Notes: generated from the sequence alone by a model not told the origin. A stretch of DNA of 64,000 nucleotides from Aquiflexum lacus (GCF_015476655.1 NZ_JABFHF010000015.1:62001-126000), one strand, 5' to 3'. Counted from the stretch's first letter, positions 15,927 to 25,722 are shown. Program-made: numbers and translations.

Positions 15927-17495
15927 ATGAACTTTCCAAGTATTTTCAATGATGTAGTAGGACCGGTAATGAGAGGTCCCTCAAGTTCACATTGTGCAGC
16001 TTCCTTAAGGATAGGCAGAATATGTCATGATTTGATGAACGGAAGAATTTCTGAAATTGAAATTGACTTTGATCCTAATGGTTCCTTGGCCACCACCCAC
16101 AAAGAACAAGGCTCAGATATGGGATTATTTGGTGGGTTTTTGGGTTGGGAGGCTTATGATGAAAGATTGGTCAATGCCGAACAACACATTGGGGCAGCTG
16201 GAATAAAGGTAAAGATCAATATCAAAGATATTAAAGCGGATCACCCCAACACGTATAAAATTTCCCTTTCAAACCCTTGGGAAACGAGAAGCTTAATAGC
16301 CATTTCCACGGGTGGAGGGATGATTGAGGTGATAGAAATTGATGGAGCGGAGGTTTCCTTGCAGGGGGATAGTTTCCTGACTTTGATTTATACTACAGAA
16401 CCACAAAGAATTCAGCAATATCTTGGTGAAAACGGAACTTTTGATAGTATAAATTTACATTCAGGTGATCATGATTTTATTGAGATTAAGTCAAGGGAAT
16501 TTCTGGATAAAACTTTTTTGGATGAGCTATTGGCAATGGAAGAGGTCAGCCATATCAAAAAAATCAGACCTGTTTTACCGATCCTTTCCGGAAAGAAACA
16601 AAATGTCCCATTCATTACTTGTGATGAAATGTTGGCCTACAATAAGGATAGAAATTTAAGTCTTTGGCAATTGGCTGCAAAATATGAAAGCGAGCGGGGG
16701 AATATTTCGGAGGAAGAAGTCCTTGACAAGATGAATGACATCCGGAAAATACTGAAGAATGCTGTAGAAACAGGGTTGAAAGGTACCAAATTCGAGGACA
16801 GGATTTTGGGTCCACAATCGGTGAAATTTAAATCCATGATGGAAGACAGAAAGTTGGTAGATGGTGATGTCCTCAATAGAATCATTATGTATGTCTCCGC
16901 AATCATGGAAGTAAAAAGTTCCATGGGCGTGATAGTGGCAGCACCTACCGCGGGCTCTTGCGGTGCAATGCCGGGGGCAGTTTTAGGTGTTGCGGATTCT
17001 TTGGGCTTATCAGATGAAGAGACGGTAAAGGCATTGCTCATTGCAGGCTTGATAGGTGTTTTTATTGCTGCTCATTCCACATTTGCCGCGGAAGTTGGCG
17101 GATGTCAGGCTGAATGCGGTTCTGGTTCCACCATGGCTGCTGCAGCAATCGTGTATTTGGCAGGAGGTAATGTAAATCAAAGTATTTGCGCCGCATCCAT
17201 GGCACTGCAAAGTTCCCTTGGAATGATATGTGATCCAATAGGAAACAGGGTAGAGGCCCCATGCCTCAATAAAAATGTAATGGCTGCTTCCAATGCACTT
17301 TCATGTAGTAATATGGCATTGGCTGATTATGACCATCTTATTCCATTGGATGAAGTGATCGAGACCATGTACGAAGTTGGTAAAAGTATCCCCAATACTC
17401 TTAGATGTACAAATTTGGGTGGGTTATCCATTACCAAAACCGCGAAAGAAATCGAACGGAAGCTTGGTCAGCAACATTTTTATAAGAGTTGTTGA
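15927..17495 (+). CDS. iron-sulfur L-serine ammonia-lyase (single chain, beta plus alpha domains)
   Basis: This 522-residue cytoplasmic enzyme is predicted to convert L-serine to pyruvate and ammonia with a [4Fe-4S] cluster. The N-terminus has the beta-domain signature RGPSSSHCAASLRIG. The C-terminal half has the alpha-domain cysteines in PTAGSCGAMPG and GGCQAECGSGS plus GMICDPIGNRVEAPCLNKN. It is longer than the usual fused enzyme (about 455 residues) because the middle (about 190-330) is extended, so substrate choice could differ. It is convergent with the sulfatase gene, with only 8 bp between the two stop codons. The family is secure. Confidence 0.9.
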   Translation: MNFPSIFNDVVGPVMRGPSSSHCAASLRIGRICHDLMNGRISEIEIDFDPNGSLATTHKEQGSDMGLFGGFLGWEAYDERLVNAEQHIGAAGIKVKINIKDIKADHPNTYKISLSNPWETRSLIAISTGGGMIEVIEIDGAEVSLQGDSFLTLIYTTEPQRIQQYLGENGTFDSINLHSGDHDFIEIKSREFLDKTFLDELLAMEEVSHIKKIRPVLPILSGKKQNVPFITCDEMLAYNKDRNLSLWQLAAKYESERGNISEEEVLDKMNDIRKILKNAVETGLKGTKFEDRILGPQSVKFKSMMEDRKLVDGDVLNRIIMYVSAIMEVKSSMGVIVAAPTAGSCGAMPGAVLGVADSLGLSDEETVKALLIAGLIGVFIAAHSTFAAEVGGCQAECGSGSTMAAAAIVYLAGGNVNQSICAASMALQSSLGMICDPIGNRVEAPCLNKNVMAASNALSCSNMALADYDHLIPLDEVIETMYEVGKSIPNTLRCTNLGGLSITKTAKEIERKLGQQHFYKSC

Positions 17496-17503
17496 GAATT
17501 TAT

Positions 17504-18976
17504 TCATTGTTCTATCCTCCTTTCCGGTAGTCTGGCTTTGGTATTCTGAAGCCAATCCATCAGTTTGTTTTTAAGGTAAGTTGATTTTTTATTCTCTTTT
17601 GCAGAAAGGTCGTTTCTTTCTCCAAGATCATTATTAAGATTATATAGTTCGATCCTATCGTCTTCATAAAAATAGATCAACTTCCAGCCATCCTCCTGAA
17701 TCACCGAACCAGGATTTCCGCCCTGATTGCCATAGTGCGGATAGTGCCAGTAAAGTGCCTCTCTCGATATTGATCCGGATGGGTTATGAAGTAGAGGGGA
17801 TAAACTCACACCATCCATTTCCCCGTTTCCTATAAAGCTTTCTTTCAATCCTGCCAATTCAACTAATGTCGGGTAAAAATCTATACTGATGACGGGCGTA
17901 TCGTTTTCAATCCCAGCAAGGGTATGATCTTTCCAGGAAATGATCATTGGAACTCTGATTCCTCCTTCATACAACCAACCCTTACCGGCTCTGAGTGGAA
18001 GGTTAGATGTTGGACTTCCTTCTGCAGTAGAAAGACCACCATTGTCTGAGAAGAAAACAATAATGGTATTTTCCAATAAATTATTCTTTTCCAGACTTTC
18101 CAACACTATCCCTACTGCGGTATCCATGGCTTCTACCATACCGGCATAGACAGCATGGGCTTGTGTGGTTCTGTTCTTGTTTGCATATTCAGGATTGAAC
18201 TCGTCCGTCAGGTTTAATTTGGACCGCTTCCTAAGGTATTTCAGTTCGAGTTCTTCCGTCGTCATCAATGGAGTATGTACCGAATAAAAAGATAGATAAG
18301 CGAAAAACGGATCTTTTTTATGGCTATCGATAAAAAAAGCGGTTTCCTGCGCCAATCTTAAAGGTAGGTATTCCCCCTCCGGACCATTTTCCATTCTAGG
18401 GTTGTCATAGGGTGAAAAGTATCTATTTCCACCATATGGGCCTCCTCTGTTGGTTCCACCGATATTGATATCAAATCCCTGATGTTCGGGCCAGTATTCT
18501 TCAGTTTCCCCCAAATGCCACTTGCCGGCAAAGAAGGTTTTGTAACCGGCATCTTGAAATGCCTCTCCGAGGGTATACTCCTCTAAAGCCATATTAGGAC
18601 TGTACTCGGCTGGGATCAAGGGTTTGTTTTTTGTCCAATGGTTTTGATAATTCCAGGGCTGCGGAGCGCCAAACCAATCTGTATAATAGGTTTTGGATGG
18701 ATATTTCCCCGTCATGATACTTGCCCGGGTTGGAGAACATACAGGAGATGCTGTATAAGCATTAGTGAATTTTATCCCGTTTTTGGCCAATCGGTCAATG
18801 TTCGGAGTTTCGTAAAATTCACTTCCATAAGCGCCGACATCTTTCCAACCATAATCATCAACTAGAATGAATAATACATTTGGCTTTTCCCCCTGCTGAG
18901 TATATCCAATGGAGTTTATACAATATAGCATGATGGCAAGAATCAAGGAACTGTATATTTTGGGCTTTGTCATCAT
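17504..18976 (-). CDS. sulfatase (formylglycine-dependent), secreted
   Basis: This 490-residue sulfatase hydrolyses sulfate esters. The signal peptide ends near GYTQQ. The metal site begins with LFILVDDYGW (Asp40, Asp41). The modification motif C-S-P-T-R at Cys80 is intact, so anaerobic or FGE-type maturation to formylglycine is expected. GKWHLG and FFSDNGG complete the active site. The motif SPTRASIMTGKYP and the tail resemble S1_16-like arylsulfatases of marine Bacteroidota that act on sulfated polysaccharides. No sulfatase-maturating enzyme gene is in the window. It is convergent with the serine dehydratase gene. Confidence 0.93.
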   Translation of the reverse strand: MMTKPKIYSSLILAIMLYCINSIGYTQQGEKPNVLFILVDDYGWKDVGAYGSEFYETPNIDRLAKNGIKFTNAYTASPVCSPTRASIMTGKYPSKTYYTDWFGAPQPWNYQNHWTKNKPLIPAEYSPNMALEEYTLGEAFQDAGYKTFFAGKWHLGETEEYWPEHQGFDINIGGTNRGGPYGGNRYFSPYDNPRMENGPEGEYLPLRLAQETAFFIDSHKKDPFFAYLSFYSVHTPLMTTEELELKYLRKRSKLNLTDEFNPEYANKNRTTQAHAVYAGMVEAMDTAVGIVLESLEKNNLLENTIIVFFSDNGGLSTAEGSPTSNLPLRAGKGWLYEGGIRVPMIISWKDHTLAGIENDTPVISIDFYPTLVELAGLKESFIGNGEMDGVSLSPLLHNPSGSISREALYWHYPHYGNQGGNPGSVIQEDGWKLIYFYEDDRIELYNLNNDLGERNDLSAKENKKSTYLKNKLMDWLQNTKARLPERRIEQ

Positions 18977-19163
18977 TAATGGTCTTTGATTTAATCAATA
19001 TTAAAGTGATTTTTTCTTCTTATCAATAAATTGCGCAAACTATCTTGAGAATTTGGATTTATCACTTTCCTATACGTTCTTTTAGGAAGAAGTCGTGGGA
19101 AGAATTGCAAAATGATTTAAAAAATATACAATGCTAAATCACCTAACCTTAAAATAAATAAAA

Positions 19164-19190
19164 AGAAGACCGAAGACGGAAGACAGAAGT
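19164..19190. repeat. GAAGACCGAAGACGGAAGACAGAAG mini-repeat
   Basis: A four-fold GAAGAC/CGAAGAC word repeat lies in the gap between the two sulfatase genes. It shares vocabulary with 455-474 and, in complement, with 47387-47420 and 52484-52520. No open frame uses it. Confidence 0.5.
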
Positions 19191-19250
19191 AACTTGTTTA
19201 ATGACGAAAATTTTTAAAAGCTAATAATGAACCCATTTAAATACTGAACT

Positions 19251-20816
19251 ATGATGAGAAACAAAAGATATATTAATTGTTTGGCAAGTTTGGCCATCAT
19301 TCTGTTATGGACTGCTTGTCAAAGCAATGAAATTTCTAATAAGACCGAAGCAAAGCGTCCCAATATCGTCATCATCTATATGGATGATTTGGGATATGGT
19401 GAATTGAGTGCTTACGGTGCTACCGAATTGCAGACACCTAATATGGACAGATTGGCAAATGGAGGGATGAAATTCACCAATGCCTATGCTACATCCGCTA
19501 CCTGTACACCAAGCAGGTACGCATTGCTGACGGGGGTGTATCCTTGGAGAAATGAAAATGCCAAAATCTTAGCAGGCACTGCCCCGCTATTGATAGATGT
19601 GGATCAGATGACAATTCCGAAAATGCTGAAGACCAAGGGCTATCATACCAGTATCGTTGGTAAATGGCATTTGGGTTTGGGTGATGGGAATGTGGATTGG
19701 AACCAAAGAGTTTCGCCTGGTCCAAATGAAGTTGGGTTTGATTATGCTTATATCATGGCAGCGACACAAGATAGGGTGCCTACTGTTTACATTGAAGATG
19801 GTCATGTAGTGGGTCTTGAAGGAGATGATCCTATTCTGGTGGATTATGACAGTAACTTTGAAGGGGAACCTACCGGTAAAGACAACCCTGAACTTCTCAA
19901 AATGATGTGGCACCATGGACATAACAACAGTATTGTCAATGGTATTCCTAGAATCGGATTTATGAAAGGTGGAGAAAATGCCAAGTGGATTGATGAAGAT
20001 ATGGCAGATGAATTTCTTGAAAAGGCGCAAGATTATGTTAGAGGAAGGAAGAATGAGACAGATCCGTTTTTCTTGTATTTTGCCATGCAGCAGCCACATG
20101 TGCCGAGAACACCACATCACAGGTTTGTAGGCACTTCAGGTATGGGGCCTCGGGGGGATGTAATTTTGGAGGCAGATTGGAGTATTGGCGAATTGATGAA
20201 GACCTTGGAAGAAGAGGGATTGTTGGAAAACACTCTGGTCATTTTTTCATCTGACAATGGACCTGTATTGAATGATGGTTACTATGATGATGCTGTGGAA
20301 AAACTGGGAAATCATAAACCTTGGGGTCCATTAAGAGGAGGGAAGTACAGTCTTTTTGAAGCTGGAACAAGATTGCCCTTTGTGACTTATTGGAAAGGAA
20401 AAATCAATCCGGGCATATCGGATGCCTTGGTCTCTCAATTGGATTTACTCACTTCATTATCCAAGTTAGTTGGAAGTGATATTGACACGGAGGACAGTAT
20501 GGATATGTTGGCAGTTTTGATGGGGGAATCAGATGAAGGAAGAGAAGACTTGATCCTTGAAGCCACCACCCGAACAGCACTTAGAAGTGGAGATTACGTG
20601 ATGATTCCACCTTATAGCGGGCCGGCTGTTAATACATTTGTCAATATTGAATTGGGGAATAACAGTGAATATCAACTTTATGATATTAAAAAAGATCCTG
20701 GACAAATAAATAATCTTGCTGAATCAAATCCTGATTTACTCGAAAAACTCAAGCAAAAATTTGAGGAACTGAGAGGGATTGAATACGGCAAAATTGAGCA
20801 ATTGGAATTGAAATAA
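19251..20816 (+). CDS. sulfatase lipoprotein (arylsulfatase-type)
   Basis: This is a second formylglycine sulfatase, 521 residues, with a lipoprotein signal whose lipobox is WTAC (Cys23). Its active site shows VIIYMDDLGYGELSAYG (metal Asp pair at 45-46), the modification motif C-T-P-S-R starting at Cys85, GKWHLGLG and the C-terminal-side SSDNGPV. The two sulfatases are only distantly similar to each other and are divergently transcribed, so they are not a recent duplication. A surface-tethered sulfatase fits polysaccharide or glycosaminoglycan desulfation. It is convergent with the dienelactone-hydrolase-like gene, 12 bp apart. Confidence 0.93.
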   Translation: MMRNKRYINCLASLAIILLWTACQSNEISNKTEAKRPNIVIIYMDDLGYGELSAYGATELQTPNMDRLANGGMKFTNAYATSATCTPSRYALLTGVYPWRNENAKILAGTAPLLIDVDQMTIPKMLKTKGYHTSIVGKWHLGLGDGNVDWNQRVSPGPNEVGFDYAYIMAATQDRVPTVYIEDGHVVGLEGDDPILVDYDSNFEGEPTGKDNPELLKMMWHHGHNNSIVNGIPRIGFMKGGENAKWIDEDMADEFLEKAQDYVRGRKNETDPFFLYFAMQQPHVPRTPHHRFVGTSGMGPRGDVILEADWSIGELMKTLEEEGLLENTLVIFSSDNGPVLNDGYYDDAVEKLGNHKPWGPLRGGKYSLFEAGTRLPFVTYWKGKINPGISDALVSQLDLLTSLSKLVGSDIDTEDSMDMLAVLMGESDEGREDLILEATTRTALRSGDYVMIPPYSGPAVNTFVNIELGNNSEYQLYDIKKDPGQINNLAESNPDLLEKLKQKFEELRGIEYGKIEQLELK

Positions 20817-20828
20817 ATAATTGGGTTT

Positions 20829-21701
20829 TCAATTTCCAAACCTCCCCTTCAAATAACCCAAAGCCATTCCATAAGCTTCTTCTGTCAATTCAGGGTCGTG
20901 CTTTGGATTGGAAGGGTTGGCAAAGCCATGGACACCAGGGAAGATCTTATATTCCAGCTCTTTTCCTGCTTTATCCATAGCCGTGGCAAACTCCTCTATT
21001 ACTTCCTTGGATATGTTTTGTTCAGTAGCAAATAGGCCCAGAACATCTGAATTCAGTTTTTTCAATTGTGCAACATCTCTAACGGGCATACCATAATAAA
21101 TGACGGAACCGACGTTCTGACTGCCCAATAACAAGGCGGATTTCAGTGACCAACCTCCTCCGAAGCACCAGCCAACATTGGCGATTTTAGCATCTTTTCC
21201 TGCAAAGTTTTTTCCAGCTAAAACGATGTTTTCCAGCCTTTTTTCATCTGTTCCTCTCATAAAGCCCATGGCCTCCTGTGGATTTGCAGTTACATTGCCG
21301 TCATACATATCCAATGCCAGTACATTTACTTTTCCACCAAGATCATTGTAAAACTTCTCTGATTCTTCTTTGATGTTGTCATTTAACCCCCACCATTCTT
21401 GGTAAACAAAAAGCCAGTGATCGGAAGGTTCTTTGGCTTTTAAGAAATAACCCTCGGCATCTTTTCCATCCGGTGCAGAAAATGAGATCATTTCACCCAT
21501 TGGATTGAAATCAAAAGGAACAGGGGCAGGGTGAAAAGCGACAAATTTGGGATCATCCAAAAAGGCAATCATTTCTGATGGGCCTGTATTTGTATGGCAA
21601 ATGGTAATGTCATCAATAACTACCTCGGGATTTGAGGAAATGACCTTCCAACCAATCAGGCTGAATATGATCAAGTTGAAGAAAATTATTATTTTGTACA
21701 T
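20829..21701 (-). CDS. dienelactone-hydrolase-family protein, exported
   Basis: This 290-residue alpha/beta hydrolase has an N-terminal hydrophobic segment (IIIFFNLIIFSLIGWKVI), so it is exported or anchored. The nucleophile elbow GWCFGGGWS carries Cys, as in dienelactone hydrolase, and the His is in FPGVHGFAN. At the usual triad Asp (typically FGxKD) it reads LFATEQNISKE, with Gln/Asn in its place, so the acid may be missing or displaced. The QEWWGLNDNIKE loop matches the family. Catalysis is likely but the substrate is unknown. Confidence 0.83.
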   Translation of the reverse strand: MYKIIIFFNLIIFSLIGWKVISSNPEVVIDDITICHTNTGPSEMIAFLDDPKFVAFHPAPVPFDFNPMGEMISFSAPDGKDAEGYFLKAKEPSDHWLFVYQEWWGLNDNIKEESEKFYNDLGGKVNVLALDMYDGNVTANPQEAMGFMRGTDEKRLENIVLAGKNFAGKDAKIANVGWCFGGGWSLKSALLLGSQNVGSVIYYGMPVRDVAQLKKLNSDVLGLFATEQNISKEVIEEFATAMDKAGKELEYKIFPGVHGFANPSNPKHDPELTEEAYGMALGYLKGRFGN

Positions 21702-21950
21702 GATATTTGGTGTTTAGTTTCAAAGAAGATTTGATGGAGAAACATTTAAAATGAAATTCTGTTTTTTTCTTAATCCATATCTAAATTAAGTAATTGTGCG
21801 ATGACTTCATAAAAATAGTCCACAATAGGAGTTTCCACTATTACCAAAGCCGAACAAATACCAATCAAACCTTTTTATTTCCGATCAAAAGGCCTCTTTT
21901 GTTTTGGAAGGATAGCTGATGTATTTTTAGAAAAAGCTAATCAATATTTT

Positions 21951-24662
21951 ATGATGAAAAAAATATACTTATCCCTTGTATTGGCAATTTGTACAAGCGC
22001 TTTTGTTTTTGCACAAAAGATTCCGACTCCCAAAGAACATTTTGGTTTTGAGATCGGCGATGACTACAAATTGGCCACATATACCGCTACCGATGCCTAT
22101 TTTAGAAAAGTAGCAGAGTTATCCGATCGGGTAAAATTTATTGAAATCGGTCCTACGGAAGAGGGTAGACAGATGCCGATGATGATCATTACGTCTCCGG
22201 AAAACCACCAAAAACTGGACCGTTACAAAGAAATCTCCCAACTTCTAGGTCGAGCAAAAATCACTGAAGATGAAGCCAAAATGCTTTCATTAGAAGGGAA
22301 AGCAGTAGTTTGGATTGATGGCGGTCTGCATTCTACTGAAACTGTTGGATCCCATCAGATGATTCCAACTTACTATGATCTTGTGACCCGAAATGATCCT
22401 GAGAATATGCGTATCCTCAATGACCTGATTATTTTGATGGTACATACCAATCCTGATGGTCATGAGATCATTACCAATTGGTACATGGGACCTGAAGATG
22501 TTGAAAAAAGAAATATGAGATCTCCCTATATGTACCAAAAATATGTGGGACATGACAATAACAGGGATTTTTTCATGAATAACATGAAGGAAACCACCAA
22601 TACTTCCCTTCAACAGTATGTGGAGTGGTTGCCTCAGATCATTTATAACCACCATCAGACTTCTCCTGCAGGAACTGTTGTGGCAGGTCCGCCATACCGT
22701 GATCCTTTTAACCATGTTTTTGATCCTTTGATCATGACAAGTTTGGACGGGGTAGGTGCTGCCATGATCAACAGGCTGAATATCGAAGGAAAACCTGGAT
22801 ATACCCGATTGGGAGGTTCTGTGTTTTCTTCTTGGTGGAACGGAGGACTTCGTACTACTCCTTATTTCCATAACATGATCGGAGTCTTGACCGAGACCAC
22901 GGGTGGACCGACACCTTCTGAAATACCTTTGGTGCCAGAAAGATTGATCCCAACCCATGCCACTCCTTATCCGATAGAGCCACAGTCCTGGAATTTCAAA
23001 AAATCAATCGATTATTCAGTATCCATGAATTACGCGATTTTGGATTTTGCCAGCAGAAACTCTGATGCGCTATTATACAATATCTACAAAATGGGTAGAA
23101 ACAGTATTGAAAGAGGAAATATGGATCATTGGACCAAATATCCAAAAAGATCCGCAGCCGTTCAGCAAGCATTTGAAGATTCCAAAGCCAAGAAATCAAC
23201 TGATGATCCTGAAATGGCTTATTATGGCATGAGGAGTGGGTTACCTGTTCAGTTTTTCGATTCAGTATTTAAGGATTTGAATTTGAGAGATCCCCGAGGG
23301 TTTATTCTTTCTTCTGATCAACCTGATTTTCCCACTGCCATAAGATTCGCCAATGCCCTGATCAAATCAGGCATTCAGGTCCATCGTGCTACAGAGGCCT
23401 TTACAGTTTCAGGAAAAAATTATCCTGAGGGTTCGCTTGTTTTTAAATCTGCACAAGCATTCAGACCTCATTTATTGGATATGTTTGAACCACAGGATCA
23501 CCCCAATGATTTTGAATATCCTGGGGGACCTCCCAAGCGTCCTTATGATGCAGCAGGTTGGACATTAGCCTTCCAAATGGGTGTGGAGTTTGATAGGATA
23601 TTAGATGGATTTGATGGGCCTTTTGAAGCATTACCTTATGGGGAAGTTTTGGATTTCCCGGCAACAAGAGTTCCAGGAGGATCTGTTCTGATCGATGCAA
23701 GGGCTAACAATGCCTTCATCGTCGTCAATGATTTGTTGAAAACAGGGGTAAATGTTTCCCGTACCACAAGCACAGTTTCTGGATTACCTGCGGGAAGTTT
23801 CTTCGTGTCCGGAGGAAAAGCCATTTTGGAAAAAGCTGCAAAAGATTATGGTGTAAAAATGATTTCTGCTTCAAGGCCTTCAGGGTCAGTTCCTGTAAAG
23901 CCTGCCAAAGTAGCCTTGTTTGACCACTATGGAGGTTCTATGCCATCAGGCTGGGTGAGATGGATGTTGGAACAATACAACTTCCCATTCCAAGTGATTT
24001 ACCCTAAAGATATTGACTCCGGAAATCTGAAAGCAAAATATGATGTGATTTTATTTATTGGCCCTGGTGCACCGGGAACAGTCAGAAGTTGGGGTGGTCA
24101 ACCGAAAGAAGAGGACATAGATGCGCAATACCATAAACTTCTAGGGAATCTCACCAAAGACAAATCTGTCCCTGAATTGAGGAAATTTATGGAAGATGGC
24201 GGAAGCGTGGTAGCCGTTGGTGCCAGTACTTCCTTGGCTTACGATTTAGGTTTGCCCGTTACCAATGCACTCATGGAAACAATGGCAGATGGGAAACAAA
24301 GAAACCTGCCGGGTGATAAGTTTTACATACCCGGAAGTATCTTAAAAGCAAGTCTGGATGCCAATCATCCAGCAAACTGGGGAATGGGTAGTACAGCTAA
24401 TATGGTGTACAACAACAGCCCTGTCTTCAACTTGGCCCCTGATGCATTGATGCAAGGAGTCAAACCATTGGCTTGGTTTGGCACAGAATCACCCTTGGTG
24501 TCTGGTTGGGCATGGGGAGAGTCTTACCTGAGAAATGGAGTAGTGGCTTTTGAAGCACCTATCGGAAAAGGAAAATTATACGCTTTCGGCCCGGAGATTA
24601 CATTCAGAGCTCAGGCACATAATACCTTTAAGCTGCTGTTCAATCAGTTGTATGTGAAATAG
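21951..24662 (+). CDS. secreted M14-family zinc carboxypeptidase-like protein
   Basis: This 903-residue exported peptidase has a signal peptide ending AFVFAQ. The zinc-binding HxxE is GLHSTE (His127, Glu130) and the later His ligand is in IIYNHHQTS (about 234-235). ILMVHTNPDGHE and NNNRDF-like strands (HDNNRDFF) are the conserved substrate-binding blocks of M14. ETTGGPTPSE holds a candidate catalytic Glu. The second half (about 480-900) is a large extension with a GATase-like fold pattern (VILFIGPGAPGTVRSWGG), as in the long Bacteroidota M14 proteins. A terminator follows the gene. The peptidase assignment is secure; the role of the extension is unknown. Confidence 0.9.
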   Translation: MMKKIYLSLVLAICTSAFVFAQKIPTPKEHFGFEIGDDYKLATYTATDAYFRKVAELSDRVKFIEIGPTEEGRQMPMMIITSPENHQKLDRYKEISQLLGRAKITEDEAKMLSLEGKAVVWIDGGLHSTETVGSHQMIPTYYDLVTRNDPENMRILNDLIILMVHTNPDGHEIITNWYMGPEDVEKRNMRSPYMYQKYVGHDNNRDFFMNNMKETTNTSLQQYVEWLPQIIYNHHQTSPAGTVVAGPPYRDPFNHVFDPLIMTSLDGVGAAMINRLNIEGKPGYTRLGGSVFSSWWNGGLRTTPYFHNMIGVLTETTGGPTPSEIPLVPERLIPTHATPYPIEPQSWNFKKSIDYSVSMNYAILDFASRNSDALLYNIYKMGRNSIERGNMDHWTKYPKRSAAVQQAFEDSKAKKSTDDPEMAYYGMRSGLPVQFFDSVFKDLNLRDPRGFILSSDQPDFPTAIRFANALIKSGIQVHRATEAFTVSGKNYPEGSLVFKSAQAFRPHLLDMFEPQDHPNDFEYPGGPPKRPYDAAGWTLAFQMGVEFDRILDGFDGPFEALPYGEVLDFPATRVPGGSVLIDARANNAFIVVNDLLKTGVNVSRTTSTVSGLPAGSFFVSGGKAILEKAAKDYGVKMISASRPSGSVPVKPAKVALFDHYGGSMPSGWVRWMLEQYNFPFQVIYPKDIDSGNLKAKYDVILFIGPGAPGTVRSWGGQPKEEDIDAQYHKLLGNLTKDKSVPELRKFMEDGGSVVAVGASTSLAYDLGLPVTNALMETMADGKQRNLPGDKFYIPGSILKASLDANHPANWGMGSTANMVYNNSPVFNLAPDALMQGVKPLAWFGTESPLVSGWAWGESYLRNGVVAFEAPIGKGKLYAFGPEITFRAQAHNTFKLLFNQLYVK

Positions 24663-24701
24663 GAAATTATTGAACCACAAAAGAATTTTAAGAATCGATT
24701 T

Positions 24702-24742
24702 AAAAATGGCATAAAGGGATTTTCCTTTATGCTATTTTTTTT
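24702..24742 (+). terminator. intrinsic terminator after the M14 peptidase
   Basis: AAAAATGGCATAAAGG (24702-24717) pairs with CCTTTATGCTATTTTT (24724-24739), with one G-U pair and a 6-nt loop, and the T run continues beyond the stem. It lies about 40 bp after the peptidase stop codon. Confidence 0.8.
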
Positions 24743-24831
24743 CCAAATTAGTAAAGCATTTGAAAAGAGAGTGTCCTGAATATTCTTGAGTTACTATTTT
24801 TATCAAACCTGAAGGCTTCAAAAATTATTAA

Positions 24832-25260
24832 ATGGATTATTTTGTAAATTTTGCTAGTTTTTTTTCGAATGTGATGACCATAATTGCATCAGGTTTGGCA
24901 ATATTTTTATTTTTCAAGAATAGATCCAAAATAAAATCTGCTTTCAATTTGCTTCTTTCATATACATTTCAATTGTCAATATCTGAGTTGAAAAATAAAA
25001 TCGAACGTTTAAATGACTATAATGTAAATTCGGATGAAGGTAAACAGGCCATTATTGAAATCTTACACGAAATTCAGGGCCAATTTCAAGGGAATGAAAA
25101 ATTAAGGGGGTTGATGGATAAACAATTCATGAAAATAAAGGATTTTAATGAATTCCCTTTCAATCTAAGTGAACCAAAAAAAAGAAGTTTGGTTAGTGAA
25201 TTAAGAGAAAGTTTGAGAAATTTAGAATTGGATCGGTTCAAAGATCTTAATCAAGACTAA
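24832..25260 (+). CDS. small membrane-anchored hypothetical protein
   Basis: This is an unrecognised 142-residue protein with one N-terminal membrane segment (VMTIIASGLAIFLFF) followed by a Lys/Glu-rich helical cytoplasmic part (SELKNKIERLNDYN; DEGKQAIIEILHEIQGQF). It is AT-rich compared with its neighbours. The next gene begins 11 bp later behind a strong Shine-Dalgarno site that overlaps this gene's stop codon, so the two form a cassette. No domain was recognised and there is no homology-based name to offer. Confidence 0.65.
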   Translation: MDYFVNFASFFSNVMTIIASGLAIFLFFKNRSKIKSAFNLLLSYTFQLSISELKNKIERLNDYNVNSDEGKQAIIEILHEIQGQFQGNEKLRGLMDKQFMKIKDFNEFPFNLSEPKKRSLVSELRESLRNLELDRFKDLNQD

Positions 25261-25267
25261 AGGAGGT
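25258..25267 (+). promoter_or_regulatory. perfect Shine-Dalgarno site between two small genes
   Basis: TAAAGGAGGT overlaps the stop codon of the preceding gene and stands 4 bases before the ATG at 25272. Strong anti-SD complementarity is uncommon in Bacteroidota genes, and none of the other starts I inspected in this window has one. It therefore decides the start of the next gene and marks the pair as unusual. Confidence 0.7.
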
Positions 25268-25271
25268 TAAA

Positions 25272-25616
25272 ATGAAAATTATACAGGTTTTGAACTCAAT
25301 TATTGAGAAAAAAGAAAAAATTTCTAATGTTAAACCAAATGGAAATGCATATTTCTTTTTATTTGATGGAGAATTTAAATGGGCAATTGAAAGGGATAAT
25401 AGCGGGGTTTATGCAGTATATTTTTTTCCTTCAAATGAGTTATTAATTGATCAATTTTCAAATCCACTTGTTTGGATGGAAGAAGATTATGTTAAGTATT
25501 CTACCGAAGAGTTGAAATCTAAAGAAGCATTTGAAACTTTTAAGGATTTATATCAAGTTGTTATAGACAAAGTATTTGATATAGATAAAATGTTCGATAA
25601 GATAATCAGTGCATAA
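25272..25616 (+). CDS. hypothetical protein, second gene of an AT-rich cassette
   Basis: This is an unrecognised 114-residue soluble protein. Visible features are an aromatic-rich beta segment (AYFFLFDGEFKWAIERDNSG, then VYAVYFFPSNELL) and a C-terminal acidic helix (FKDLYQVVIDKVFDIDKMF). It has no signal peptide or membrane helix. Its start is fixed by a near-perfect Shine-Dalgarno site. The composition is AT-rich and it is bounded by a terminator, so with the preceding gene it may be a small transferred unit. It could be an immunity or effector-binding type protein, but there is no direct evidence. Confidence 0.65.
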   Translation: MKIIQVLNSIIEKKEKISNVKPNGNAYFFLFDGEFKWAIERDNSGVYAVYFFPSNELLIDQFSNPLVWMEEDYVKYSTEELKSKEAFETFKDLYQVVIDKVFDIDKMFDKIISA

Positions 25617-25643
25617 TTTGAATTTCTAAAATAATTCTAATAT

Positions 25644-25680
25644 AGGCACTAAAAAAAAGTCACTTTTGTGCCTTTTTTAT
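25644..25680 (+). terminator. intrinsic terminator after the small-gene cassette
   Basis: AGGCAC (25644-25649) pairs with GTGCCT (25668-25673); A-rich and T-rich flanks can extend the helix, and T residues follow to about 25680. It closes the two-gene AT-rich cassette before the PqaA-like gene. Confidence 0.6.
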
Positions 25681-25722
25681 TTTTTAACTACCTTTTGAAT
25701 TGAACTCAACCCAAAATAATAT

